Below are positions 1-9,219 of a stretch of 64,000 bases of DNA, piece after piece (within the stretch, counting starts at the first letter, position 1; each line of letters opens with the position of its first letter). The notes below the pieces were generated by a model. The model did no database searches. It was not told the DNA's origin and saw only the letters and a program-made list of their open reading frames with translations. Made by a program: the position numbers and the translations under genes. The stretch is from Sulfurimonas sp. (GTDB taxonomy: Bacteria; Campylobacterota; Campylobacteria; Campylobacterales; Sulfurimonadaceae), in NCBI RefSeq assembly GCF_014859695.1, contig NZ_JACUTS010000001.1:92839-156838 (forward strand), read 5' to 3'.

Positions 1-597
1 TATAATAAAGCATTTTATTTTATATCTGGACATGGTAGGGGGTGGGCATTTTCATCTGGTGATTTACTTGGTAAATTTAGTAGAACGCAAGCAGATAACC
101 TTCTCTGTGAACTTCTAAAAGATGGCAAGATACGCAGAGTAAGCAGAGGCATCTACGACTACCCAAAATATAGCGAGTTTTTAGAGCAAAATGTAAGTCC
201 TGACATTGATCAAGTAGCGAGAGCATATGCAAGAAAATTTAATTGGAGAATAGAAATCTTAGGCGATAGTGCTTTAAATATGCTTGGGTTATCTACACAA
301 GTTGTTGCTAAGTACATTTATCTCAATGATGGGGCAAATAGAACCTATGACATATTAGGTACAACGCTAGAGTTTAAAAAAGCCACTTTAAAAGATATAG
401 GTTTTAAGTACAAAGAGAGTTCATTGATAGTTCAAGCTCTTAAAGCTTTAGGTAAAGAGCGAATAACTGCTGATGTTATAAAGCAAATTCAAAAAAATAT
501 TGACCCTAAGATGTATGAGAAGATTTTAAAAGACACTCAGTCTTCAACGACATGGATTTATGAAACAATTAAACTGATTTGTCAGGTTGAAACATGA
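1..597 (+). CDS. AbiEi-like (DUF6088-type) antitoxin, 5' end cut by window edge
   Basis: The frame is open from base 1 without a stop, so the gene begins left of the window; the internal ATG at 280 is not the likely start. The visible N-terminal part reads as a winged-helix segment (GHGRGWAFS, then TQADNLLCELLKDGKIRRV and a SRGIYDYP turn), which is typical of the DUF6088/AbiEi group. In AbiE type IV toxin-antitoxin systems this protein is the antitoxin and transcriptional autorepressor. The C-terminal half is helical and poorly conserved. Its TGA overlaps the ATG of the next gene (ATGA, 594-597), so the two are translationally coupled, as expected for an AbiEi-AbiEii pair. The family call is from motif and context, not a search. 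Confidence 0.75.
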   Translation, partial: YNKAFYFISGHGRGWAFSSGDLLGKFSRTQADNLLCELLKDGKIRRVSRGIYDYPKYSEFLEQNVSPDIDQVARAYARKFNWRIEILGDSALNMLGLSTQVVAKYIYLNDGANRTYDILGTTLEFKKATLKDIGFKYKESSLIVQALKALGKERITADVIKQIQKNIDPKMYEKILKDTQSSTTWIYETIKLICQVET

Positions 598-1592
598 ATA
601 AAATAGCTCTAGCATCATCAGAAAATAGAAAACAACTTTTTAGTGCAACTGCTAGAAAAATGAACACAACATCTGCTATCATTGAAAAAGATTTTTGGGT
701 TGTATGGGTGTTAGATAAGATATTTTTTGATGAGAGACTTAACAAAATTTTGATGTTTAAAGGCGGTACGAGTCTTTCTAAGGTCTTTGATCTTATAGGT
801 CGCTTTTCAGAAGATATAGATCTGATACTAGACTGGAGAGAGGTTACAAAAGAAGACCCAAAAGAAGAGCGAGATTCTAAAACAAAACAAGTTAAGTTTA
901 ACGAGCAAGTTAATGAAGATGCAAAAGCTTATATAAAAGATGTATTGTTGCCTATTATTTCAGAGATTGTTTTCCCTCAATGTGTTTGCACAATAGATAA
1001 AAGTGAGGCATTCAATATTAATGTAAAATATCCTGCTACTTTTGATGATTTATATTTAAGACCTCAGATTTTACTCGAAATTGGTCCTCTGGCTTCTTGG
1101 TTGCCATATGATAGTTTTGAAATAGTGCCATATGCTGCACAACATTTTTCAAAGGTGTTTGAAAGACCAAAATGTAGTGTTAATGCTATAGTTGCTAAAA
1201 GAACATTTTGGGAAAAAACTACGATTTTACATCAAGAAGCCCATAGAGTTCAAGAAAAGCCTTTACCTTCTAGATATTCAAGACATTATTATGATTTGGC
1301 AGTAATGGCTAAATCAACCGTAAAAGATGAGGCTATTAAGGATTTGGAACTTTTAAAAAATGTCGTTGAGTTTAAAAAGAAATTTTATCCTTCTGCTTGG
1401 GCAAAATTTGATGATGCAACACCTGGTAGTTTAAAACTTTTGCCTCCTAATTTTAGAGTCGAAGAGTTACGAAAAGACTACAATGCTATGGAACATATGA
1501 TTTTTAATAAGTATCTTACTTTTGAAGAAATAATGTTAATATTAAAAGCACTAGAAGATGATATAAATTCTTTGGAGCCAACTGATGACTAA
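594..1592 (+). CDS. AbiEii-family nucleotidyltransferase toxin
   Basis: This 332-residue protein carries the nucleotidyltransferase signature of the AbiEii/DUF1814 family: a GGTSL motif at residues 57-61 followed by RFSEDIDL at about 70-77, with the acidic pair D74/D76. AbiEii-like toxins transfer nucleotides and arrest growth, and they act with an AbiEi antitoxin, which here is the overlapping upstream gene. The 3' end overlaps the start of hsdR by 8 bases, so the toxin-antitoxin pair sits inside a type I restriction operon. Base composition is more AT-rich than the core genes further right, consistent with an acquired defence cassette. The fold is reasonably sure; the cellular target cannot be read from the sequence. 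Confidence 0.8.
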   Translation: MNKIALASSENRKQLFSATARKMNTTSAIIEKDFWVVWVLDKIFFDERLNKILMFKGGTSLSKVFDLIGRFSEDIDLILDWREVTKEDPKEERDSKTKQVKFNEQVNEDAKAYIKDVLLPIISEIVFPQCVCTIDKSEAFNINVKYPATFDDLYLRPQILLEIGPLASWLPYDSFEIVPYAAQHFSKVFERPKCSVNAIVAKRTFWEKTTILHQEAHRVQEKPLPSRYSRHYYDLAVMAKSTVKDEAIKDLELLKNVVEFKKKFYPSAWAKFDDATPGSLKLLPPNFRVEELRKDYNAMEHMIFNKYLTFEEIMLILKALEDDINSLEPTDD

Positions 1593-4500
1593 AATAACCG
1601 AAAATGAAATAGAACTATTCGCCATAGAACTTTTGGAGCGCCTTGGGTTCGAGTATATCTATGCACCAAACATAGCACCTGACAGCCAAACTCCTATGAG
1701 AGAATCTTTTGAAGATGTGATCTTAAAAGACAAACTCCAAAACGCACTTATAGCTATCAATCCTACTTTAGAATATGACCTAATAGAATATGCTATAAAA
1801 CAGTGCCAAAGACTTAGATCTACAGAGCTTTTGCGTGATAACGAAACTTTTCACAAAGTGCTTACGGAGGGTATAACTGTTGAGGTTCAAAGAGATGGTG
1901 TCACACGTGGAGAGATAGTTAAACTCATAGATTTTGATGATGTGAGCCGTAATGATTTTGTAGTATCCAATCAATTCACTATCGTTGAAAATGGTATCAA
2001 CAAGCGACCTGACCTCATCCTCTTTGTAAACGGCTTGCCATTAGTGGTAGTTGAGCTGAAAAACCCCGTAGATGAAAATGCAACTATTGGTTCCGCTTAC
2101 AAGCAGATACAAACATATAAAAGTGTTACACCGTCGCTATTTACCTACAACGCTTTTTGTGTCATAAGTGATGGCTTTGAAGCGAAAGCGGGAAGTATAT
2201 CCGCAGGTTTATCACGATTTATGAGTTGGAAAAGCAGTGATGGAAAGAGTGAGGCTTCAAAGCTTGTCTCACACATGGAAACGCTTATAAATGGTATGTT
2301 AAATCCTGCTACATTGCTTGATTTAGTCCGAAACTTCATCGTTTATGAGAAGAGTACAAAGGTAGATAGCAAAACGCAAATCACTACCATTGAAACAGTA
2401 AAGAAGTTAGCAGCTTATCATCAATACTATGCGGTAAACAAAGCAGTCGAGAGAACGACACGGGCAAGCAGCATTGACGGCGATAAAAAAGGCGGGGTTG
2501 TCTGGCATACGCAAGGAAGCGGTAAGTCGCTCTCTATGGTTTTTTATACCGGTAAAATCGTTCTCAGCCTAAACAATCCGACCATCTTGGTAATCACCGA
2601 TAGAAATGATTTGGATGACCAGCTTTTTGATACTTTTGCCAGTTCACAGAGTTTACTCAGACAGGAGCCTATTCAAGCGCTAAACAGAGACCATTTAAAA
2701 AGTCTTCTGAAAGTTGCAAGCGGCGGAGTCATATTTGCAACTATTCAAAAGTTTTCGCCCCAAGATGGAAATATCTATGATGAGCTCTCAGACAGACGAA
2801 ACATCATAGTCATAGCCGATGAGGCACACCGTACACAGTATGGGTTTAAACCTAAAACGGTTGATGAAAAAGACAAAGACGGCAATGTTATCGGTAAAAA
2901 GATTGTTTATGGATTTGCAAAATACCTCAGAGATGCTCTCCCAAATGCCACTTATCTTGGATTTACAGGCACGCCGATAGAAAGCAGTGACATAAACACG
3001 CCTGCCGTGTTTGGTGATTATGTAGATATTTACGATATTTCACAAGCGGTTGAAGATGGCGCTACTGTTAAAATCTACTATGAAAGCCGACTTGCAAAGA
3101 TACAGTTGAGCGATGAAGGCAAAAAGCTTGTCAAAGAGCTTGATGATGAACTTGGAAATGAGGAACTGGACGATACGCAAAACGAAGTTTCTTTAGTAAA
3201 AGCCAAAGCGAAATGGACGCAACTTGAAGCGCTCATAGGAAGTGAGAACAGAGTTAAAGAAGTCGCAAGCGATATTGTAAATCATTTTGAAGCGCGTCAA
3301 GAAGTGTTTGATGGCAAAGGGATGATAGTAGCAATGAGTAGAAGGATAGCTGTCAGCCTCTATGAAGAGATTATTAAACTTCGTCCTCAGTGGCATAGTG
3401 ATGATTTGAATAAGGGCGTTATCAAAGTTATCATGACAGCCAGTTCTAGTGATGGTCCGCAAATGGCAAAACACCATACTACAAAGCAACAAAGACGAGA
3501 TTTGGCTTCTCGTATGAAAGATACGAATGATGAACTAAAACTCGTCATCGTTAGGGATATGTGGCTGACTGGATTTGACGCACCGTCAATGCATACACTC
3601 TACATTGACAAACCGATGAAAGGGCATAATCTCATGCAAGCCATCGCAAGGGTTAATAGAGTTTATAAAGATAAGCCGGGTGGACTCGTTGTTGATTATC
3701 TTGGGATTGCGAGTGACCTTAAAAAAGCCCTTTCGTTTTATAGTGACAGTGGCGGTAAAGGTGATCCTGCACTTGCACAAGAAAAGGCTGTTGCACTGAT
3801 GCTTGAAAAACTTGAAGTTGTATCGCAGATGTATTATGGATTCGCTTATGAAGATTATTTCCAAACAGATACGAGAGGTAAATTAACCCTTATACTCGAA
3901 GCAGAAGAACATATACTCGGCATTGAAGATGGTAAAAAAAGATACATAGATGAAGTAACAGCATTATCACAAGCATTTGCTATCGCGGTTCCTCATGAAG
4001 AAGCTATGGATGTAAAAGATGAAGTCTCATTTTTTCAAGCGGTAAAAGCACGACTAGTGAAGTTCAATGGCACTGGAAGCAGTGTCACGGATGAAGAGAT
4101 GGAAACAACCATCCGCCAAGTCATAGATAAAGCACTTGTAACGGAGCAGGTGATAGATATTTTTGATGCTTCTGGGATTAAAAAGCCTGATATCTCTATC
4201 TTGTCTGAAGAGTTTTTACTAGAAGTTCAAGGGATGAAGCATAAAAATATAGCTCTTGAAGTACTAAAGAAACTACTTAACGATGAGATAAAAACTAGAA
4301 TGAAAACAAATTTTGTTCAAAGTAAAACACTCATGGAGATGTTAGAAAATTCTATCAAAAAATATCAAAATAAAATACTCACCGCAGCTGAAGTTATAGA
4401 TGAGTTAATAAAACTCAGTAAAGATATTCACAAGATGGATGAAGAGCCAAAAGCAATGGGTTTGAGTGATTTTGAATATGCATTTTATACGGCAGTTGCA

Positions 4501-4749
4501 AATAACGAAAGCGCAAAAGAGCTTATGAGCAAAGATGTTTTACGAGAACTTGCCGTTGTTTTGACTCAGAGGGTGCGAGAAAATGCTTCTATTGATTGGA
4601 CTATCAAAGAGAGTGTCAGAGCTAAATTAAAAGTTATAGTTAAAAGAACTCTGCGACAGTTTGGTTATCCGCCGGATATGCAAATGTTGGCGACTGAAAC
4701 GGTACTCAAACAAGCGGAAATGATTGCAAACGAACTTACAAATTTTTAA
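1585..4749 (+). CDS. hsdR: Type I restriction enzyme, endonuclease/translocase subunit R
   Basis: This is the motor and nuclease subunit of a type I restriction-modification complex; it cuts DNA after ATP-driven translocation. It has 1054 residues, normal for HsdR. The N-terminal nuclease motif is visible as RPD (141-143), then VVELKN (155-160) and a QIQTY motif near 175. The SF2 helicase core has a Walker A HTQGSGKS near 308-315, ADEAH with the DEAH box at 412-415, and a GFTGTP motif further on. A long helical C-terminal region follows. It overlaps the AbiEii gene by 8 bases. The methylase (hsdM) and specificity (hsdS) genes are not in the window and are expected to the left. The gene appears intact. 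Confidence 0.95.
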   Translation: MTKITENEIELFAIELLERLGFEYIYAPNIAPDSQTPMRESFEDVILKDKLQNALIAINPTLEYDLIEYAIKQCQRLRSTELLRDNETFHKVLTEGITVEVQRDGVTRGEIVKLIDFDDVSRNDFVVSNQFTIVENGINKRPDLILFVNGLPLVVVELKNPVDENATIGSAYKQIQTYKSVTPSLFTYNAFCVISDGFEAKAGSISAGLSRFMSWKSSDGKSEASKLVSHMETLINGMLNPATLLDLVRNFIVYEKSTKVDSKTQITTIETVKKLAAYHQYYAVNKAVERTTRASSIDGDKKGGVVWHTQGSGKSLSMVFYTGKIVLSLNNPTILVITDRNDLDDQLFDTFASSQSLLRQEPIQALNRDHLKSLLKVASGGVIFATIQKFSPQDGNIYDELSDRRNIIVIADEAHRTQYGFKPKTVDEKDKDGNVIGKKIVYGFAKYLRDALPNATYLGFTGTPIESSDINTPAVFGDYVDIYDISQAVEDGATVKIYYESRLAKIQLSDEGKKLVKELDDELGNEELDDTQNEVSLVKAKAKWTQLEALIGSENRVKEVASDIVNHFEARQEVFDGKGMIVAMSRRIAVSLYEEIIKLRPQWHSDDLNKGVIKVIMTASSSDGPQMAKHHTTKQQRRDLASRMKDTNDELKLVIVRDMWLTGFDAPSMHTLYIDKPMKGHNLMQAIARVNRVYKDKPGGLVVDYLGIASDLKKALSFYSDSGGKGDPALAQEKAVALMLEKLEVVSQMYYGFAYEDYFQTDTRGKLTLILEAEEHILGIEDGKKRYIDEVTALSQAFAIAVPHEEAMDVKDEVSFFQAVKARLVKFNGTGSSVTDEEMETTIRQVIDKALVTEQVIDIFDASGIKKPDISILSEEFLLEVQGMKHKNIALEVLKKLLNDEIKTRMKTNFVQSKTLMEMLENSIKKYQNKILTAAEVIDELIKLSKDIHKMDEEPKAMGLSDFEYAFYTAVANNESAKELMSKDVLRELAVVLTQRVRENASIDWTIKESVRAKLKVIVKRTLRQFGYPPDMQMLATETVLKQAEMIANELTNF

Positions 4750-4764
4750 GATGGAGATTTTTAT

Positions 4765-5784
4765 ATGAAATACAGATACATTGGAAAAACAGGACTTAGA
4801 GTTACTCCAATCTGCTTGGGAACTATGAGTTTTGGCTCATGGAGCGATGAGGCGGAGGCTTTTAAAATCATGGACAAGGCTTATGATAGAGGGATTAACT
4901 TTTTTGACACAGCAGAACTCTATCCCGTCCCGCCTGATGAAAAATATGCAGGCGTAACCGAGACTATTGTGGGAAAATGGCTAAAGGGCAAACCAAGAGA
5001 GAGCATCATCTTAGCTTCAAAGGTCGCAGGTGCGGCAAACGGCTGGTTTGTTCCGCCAATCCGCCATGGCTATACGGCGATTGACTCGTTTCATATAAAA
5101 AGAGCTATAGAGGGGAGCTTGAAGCGGTTGCAGACCGACTATATCGACCTATATCAGATGCACTGGCCTGACAATGTTGTGCCGATAGAGGAGTCATTAA
5201 GGGCGTTTGACGAGCTTGTAAAAGAGGGCAAGGTAAGATACGTCGGAACTTCAAACGACACTGCTTACGGGCTTACAAAAGCAAACGAGACCTCAAAAAG
5301 GCTAGGCATTGCAAGATTTGAGTCCATTCAAAACAACTTTTCACTCAACAATCCGCGCTTTTTGGATGAGCTCTCAGATGTCTGCAAAAGAGAGCAGATA
5401 TCGCTTCTGCCGTACTCTCCGCTTGCCGGTGGAGTGCTCAGCGGAAAGTATAACGGCGAACTTTACCCTAAAAATGCGCGCTATTGTGACTATCTTTTGA
5501 GTAAAAGTAGTCGTTTAAACTCGCAAGTTGCAAGATTTGTAAATGAGAAAACCCTAAAAGCAACTGCGCGCTATCTGGGTATTGCAAAAAAGCTTGAAAT
5601 GTCCGTTGTCACTATGTCAATCGCTTATACAAAGCAGTTTGATTTTGTCGCTTCAACGATTATCGGGGCTAGAAACATAGAGCAGATGGATGAGTCACTC
5701 GCTGCGCTTGATGTAACACTGAGTCAAGAGACCATGAGTGAGATAAAAGCGGTGCAGCAAGAGATTATGTACCCGATGGGATGA
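4765..5784 (+). CDS. Aldo/keto reductase, Tas-like
   Basis: This 339-residue NADPH-dependent oxidoreductase of the aldo/keto reductase superfamily is cytoplasmic, with no signal peptide. The catalytic tetrad is visible: D48 and Y53 (FFDTAELYP), K86 (LASKVAG) and H133 (LYQMHWPD). The TAELYPVPP segment followed by a TETIVGKWL stretch resembles Escherichia coli Tas more than the shorter general AKRs. A GGAG ribosome binding site lies about nine bases before the ATG. It follows hsdR by 15 bases but is more GC-rich and housekeeping-like, so the restriction locus probably ends just before it. The physiological substrate is not predictable from sequence. Confidence 0.9.
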   Translation: MKYRYIGKTGLRVTPICLGTMSFGSWSDEAEAFKIMDKAYDRGINFFDTAELYPVPPDEKYAGVTETIVGKWLKGKPRESIILASKVAGAANGWFVPPIRHGYTAIDSFHIKRAIEGSLKRLQTDYIDLYQMHWPDNVVPIEESLRAFDELVKEGKVRYVGTSNDTAYGLTKANETSKRLGIARFESIQNNFSLNNPRFLDELSDVCKREQISLLPYSPLAGGVLSGKYNGELYPKNARYCDYLLSKSSRLNSQVARFVNEKTLKATARYLGIAKKLEMSVVTMSIAYTKQFDFVASTIIGARNIEQMDESLAALDVTLSQETMSEIKAVQQEIMYPMG

Positions 5785-5788
5785 GAAG

Positions 5789-6277
5789 ATGAAAAAGCTA
5801 TACATTATCAGACATGCAAAATCGAGCTGGAGTGATGTGACGTTAGATGACTTTGAGAGAGCTCTGAACAAAAGAGGCAAAGCAAATGCTCCTATGATGG
5901 GTGAGCGGCTCAAAAAAAAGGGCGTAATGCCCGACATCATCATCTCTAGTCCCGCAAAAAGGGCGAAAAACACCGCGGAGATAATAGCTAAGGAAGTGGG
6001 ATATAAAAACATACTCTTTTTGGATGATATATACGAAGCAACATCTGAGACGCTGAGTAAGATACTTAAGGCACTTGATGACAGTTACGGAGTCGTCTTT
6101 TTGGTAGGACATAATCCATCGCTTAATGAACTGGCATATAAGCTCGCAGGCTTTAGTGAAAATATACCGACATGCGGCATTGTAGAGATAGAGTTCGAGT
6201 GTAGGAAATGGGCAGAAATAGCTCCCCAAAATGCAAAGTTAGTGATGTTTGAGTATCCTAAAAAGAGTAGTGAGTAG
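5789..6277 (+). CDS. sixA: Phosphohistidine phosphatase SixA-like
   Basis: This 162-residue histidine phosphatase superfamily protein has the N-terminal RHAKSSW motif with R8 and the nucleophilic H9, a SSPAKRAKNTAE motif around residues 53-64, and the second active-site histidine H108 in VGHNPSLNE. SixA enzymes remove phosphate from phosphohistidine, for example on HPt domains or PTS proteins. It starts 4 bases after the aldo/keto reductase and stops 3 bases before the CHAD gene. A SixA gene next to a CHAD gene is a recurring arrangement and suggests a link with phosphate or polyphosphate handling; that link is inference. Confidence 0.88.
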   Translation: MKKLYIIRHAKSSWSDVTLDDFERALNKRGKANAPMMGERLKKKGVMPDIIISSPAKRAKNTAEIIAKEVGYKNILFLDDIYEATSETLSKILKALDDSYGVVFLVGHNPSLNELAYKLAGFSENIPTCGIVEIEFECRKWAEIAPQNAKLVMFEYPKKSSE

Positions 6278-6280
6278 GTT

Positions 6281-6985
6281 ATGAAAAATGCGCTTTTAGC
6301 TAAAAAACTTGAAAAATTTAAAGAGTTTATAAACCGTTTCACAAAAAAATCCCTCCAAAGCGCCGATGATATCCACTCTTTGCGCATCAAGTGCAGAGAG
6401 CTTTTTTCTCTGCTTGACAAAGAGGGCACATTTGCCAGAAGTGTAAAAAAGGTCATCTCTTTGAGTAATGAGATAAGAGATATCGATGTCTTTTTTGATG
6501 AGTATCTTGAGTCTTTGCCAAAAAAGTATAGAAAAAAAGTACTAGAGGAAATATCCTCAAAAGCAAAAGAGGGTGTGAGAAAAAAAGAGATAAAAAAACT
6601 TCGTAGTTACCTTAGAAATCTAAAAGTTCCAAAGAGCGCAGAGCAAAAAACAGAGGAAGAAACAGAGCAAAATTTGGTTGCGATGAAGCTTCCAAAGTTT
6701 GACAAAAAGAAGCTGCACAAATATAGAATCTACATAAAAAAGAGGCTCTACATAGAGAAAAACAGCTCCCTAAAAGATGAGAAGAAGATAGAGAGGCTAA
6801 CAGACATAAAAGACGCTTTGGGCGCGATAAACGACAACTATAACGCTTTAGAGAGACTGTGTAGCTACAATATAAAAGAGTCATTGTATGAAAAGATAGA
6901 TAGATTTACGCACAAAAAAAATAAAAAATTATATAAGAAGTTAAAAGATAAAGAGGTCTGTCTTATGAATTTGGAATTACAATAG
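6281..6985 (+). CDS. CHAD domain protein
   Basis: This 234-residue, very lysine-rich, all-helical protein matches the CHAD (conserved histidine alpha-helical) pattern: an IHSLRIKCREL segment near residue 27, NEIRDIDVFFDEYLE near 62, and LHKYRIYIKKRLY near 145. These basic helices are known in the family to bind inorganic polyphosphate. It is soluble, with no membrane segment. It lies directly after sixA and its stop codon shares its last base with the hypF start, so it is co-transcribed. It is shorter than many CHAD proteins, which are usually 250-350 residues. It is more likely an accessory binding protein than an enzyme. Confidence 0.8.
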   Translation: MKNALLAKKLEKFKEFINRFTKKSLQSADDIHSLRIKCRELFSLLDKEGTFARSVKKVISLSNEIRDIDVFFDEYLESLPKKYRKKVLEEISSKAKEGVRKKEIKKLRSYLRNLKVPKSAEQKTEEETEQNLVAMKLPKFDKKKLHKYRIYIKKRLYIEKNSSLKDEKKIERLTDIKDALGAINDNYNALERLCSYNIKESLYEKIDRFTHKKNKKLYKKLKDKEVCLMNLELQ

Positions 6986-9219
6986 TGATGTTTTCCATAG
7001 AGATAAGAGGAATAGTGCAGGGTGTCGGATTTCGCCCTTTTATCTATAATCTTGCCTCTTCATCCGGGCTAAGAGGAGAGGTCTCAAACAACGGTTACGG
7101 CGTGCTTATACTTCTTGATTGCAAGCAAGAGAGAGCCGACGAGTTTATTAAAAATGTAAGAGATGACAAGCCGCCGCTTTGCGAGATAGACTCCATAAGA
7201 ATAACCCGTATTAAAAAAACAAAATCGTTTGATGGCTTTAGCATAGAGATGAGCGAAGGTGCCAAAAATCTCTCCAGCCATATTCCGCCTGACATCGCAA
7301 TGTGCGAGGAGTGCGAGAGAGAGCTACATGATAAAAGCAACCGCAGATTTGAGTATCCGTTTATTACATGTACTAATTGTGGACCCCGTTTTAGCATCAT
7401 AAGAAATCTTCCATATGAGAGAAAAAATACCTCTATGGATGAGTTTGAAATGTGTGAAAAGTGTTCACAAGAGTATAAAAATCCGCATGATAGAAGATAC
7501 CACGCTCAGCCCATCGGATGCCACGAGTGCGGACCAAAGCTCTCTTTTTTTGACAACAAAGGCAATATAATAGAGAGTGAAAATATCATAGATAAAGCAG
7601 CCGAGCTTATAACTGAGGGCAGGATTGTTGCCATAAAAGGAATAGGGGGCTATCATCTGGTCTGTGACGCTACGAATGATGAAGCCGTGAAACTTCTGCG
7701 AGAGAGAAAGCAGAGACCATCAAAACCGTTTGGAGTTATGGTAAAAGATATCTACATGTCAAAAAATATTGCCCCCATAAACGAAAAAGAGGAGGAGTTG
7801 CTCTGCTCAAACAGACGTCCTATAGTTCTGGTTAAAAAAAGAGAAGATAACGCTCTAAGCAAGAATGTCGCTCCAAATATCAACCAAATCGGGCTTTTTT
7901 TGGCATACACGCCGCTTCATCATCTTATTTTACAAAGGTTGAACAGACCCATAGTCGCGACAAGTGCGAATATCTCAGATGAGCCGCTTTGCAAAAGTAA
8001 TGATGAGATTATGAGGCTTCGCGGCATTTGGGATTTTTGCTTGGAGCATAATAGAGAGATAGTAAATAGTTGTGACGATTCGGTAGCCTTTGTCGAATGT
8101 GAGAAAACATTTATGCTAAGAGACGCAAGAGGATATGCGCCTCTCTATCTTAAACTTCCTCATAAAACGGACAAGAAGATTTTGGCACTTGGTGCAAACC
8201 AGAAGAGCAGTGTGGCTATTACCATCGGAGAGAGTGTTGTTTTATCTCCTTATATCGGGGATTTGGGAAGCTTGACGAGCATAGAGCATTACAAATCGCA
8301 CATAGAGACGTTAAAGCGGATCTATGAGTTTGAGCCAGATGTGGTAGTTTGTGATAAACATCCAAACTATGAGTCAACAAAATACGCAAAAGAGTTAGCG
8401 GCACAAAACCAAAATATAGAGTTACTGCAAGTTCAGCACCACTACGCGCATATTTTGGCAACTATGGGTGTGAATGGTATTGCATCAAAAGTTTTGGGTG
8501 TCAGTTTTGACGGCACTGGGTACGGCGATGAGGGTAATCTTTGGGGTGGAGAGTTTTTTGTCTGCAACTTAGAGAGTTATGAGAGAGTAGGACACTTTAG
8601 ATACTTTAAACTTCTTGGCGGTGAGATGGCGATAAAAGAGCCTAGACGTGTCGCTCTTAGCTTCTTGTTTGAGATATACGGCGAGGAGGTTTTTAACCTT
8701 AACAATGCGACTCTAAACTCTTTTTCTGCCGCTGAGATAAAAACACTTTACACGGCATATAAAAATAGTCTAAATTCGCCATTATCAAGCTCATGCGGGC
8801 GTCTTTTTGATGCAGTAGCATCTATCTTGGGTGTTGTTCAAGTTTGCAGCTACGAGGGCGAGAGCGGACTGCTTTTGGAGAGCCTCTATGACGAGAATGT
8901 TTTAGAGTCTTATCTCTTTAGCATAGAAGATGGCGAGATAGATTTTAGCCAAATATTTAGGCAGATTTTAGATGAAAAAAATAGTCGTATTGCCGTTTCG
9001 AAGTTTTTTAACACGATAGTCGAGATAATTTACGAGATGCACAAAAAGTACGATTTGCCATTGGTTTTAGGCGGCGGAGTGTTTCAAAATAGAGTGCTTT
9101 TAAAACTGATTATAAGGAAAATTCCAGACGTAATCTTGCCTGAGATGTTTGTAAGCAATGATGGCGCAATAGCCTACGGACAGGCAATAGCCGCTGCCTC
9201 AGAGTTCGAAACTCTTTGA
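6985..9219 (+). CDS. hypF: Carbamoyltransferase HypF, [NiFe]-hydrogenase maturation
   Basis: HypF makes thiocarbamate on HypE from carbamoyl phosphate, the source of the CN ligands of [NiFe] hydrogenases. Domains in order: an acylphosphatase-like domain (GIVQGVGFRPFIYN, residues about 9-22), two zinc-finger units of CxxC type (CEECERE to CTNCGP, then CEKCSQEY to CHECGP, about 107-180), a YrdC-like domain (about 200-385), and a Kae1-like C-terminal domain with the HHYAH metal motif near 485. At 744 residues it is full length. The start is a GTG at 6985 followed at once by an ATG at 6988; either is possible. No other hyp or hydrogenase gene is in the window. Its last 21 bases overlap the convergent aroE. 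Confidence 0.95.
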   Translation: MMFSIEIRGIVQGVGFRPFIYNLASSSGLRGEVSNNGYGVLILLDCKQERADEFIKNVRDDKPPLCEIDSIRITRIKKTKSFDGFSIEMSEGAKNLSSHIPPDIAMCEECERELHDKSNRRFEYPFITCTNCGPRFSIIRNLPYERKNTSMDEFEMCEKCSQEYKNPHDRRYHAQPIGCHECGPKLSFFDNKGNIIESENIIDKAAELITEGRIVAIKGIGGYHLVCDATNDEAVKLLRERKQRPSKPFGVMVKDIYMSKNIAPINEKEEELLCSNRRPIVLVKKREDNALSKNVAPNINQIGLFLAYTPLHHLILQRLNRPIVATSANISDEPLCKSNDEIMRLRGIWDFCLEHNREIVNSCDDSVAFVECEKTFMLRDARGYAPLYLKLPHKTDKKILALGANQKSSVAITIGESVVLSPYIGDLGSLTSIEHYKSHIETLKRIYEFEPDVVVCDKHPNYESTKYAKELAAQNQNIELLQVQHHYAHILATMGVNGIASKVLGVSFDGTGYGDEGNLWGGEFFVCNLESYERVGHFRYFKLLGGEMAIKEPRRVALSFLFEIYGEEVFNLNNATLNSFSAAEIKTLYTAYKNSLNSPLSSSCGRLFDAVASILGVVQVCSYEGESGLLLESLYDENVLESYLFSIEDGEIDFSQIFRQILDEKNSRIAVSKFFNTIVEIIYEMHKKYDLPLVLGGGVFQNRVLLKLIIRKIPDVILPEMFVSNDGAIAYGQAIAAASEFETL

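Noticed and set aside
280..597. A 105-residue gene starting at the ATG at 280
   Set aside because: The frame is open to base 1 and the upstream part carries the winged-helix motif, so 280 is an internal methionine of a gene cut by the window edge.
5695..6456. Overlapping minus-strand frames of 105-128 codons
   Set aside because: They lie opposite the aldo/keto reductase, sixA and CHAD genes, have no ribosome binding sites and no recognisable composition; they are shadows of the real genes.
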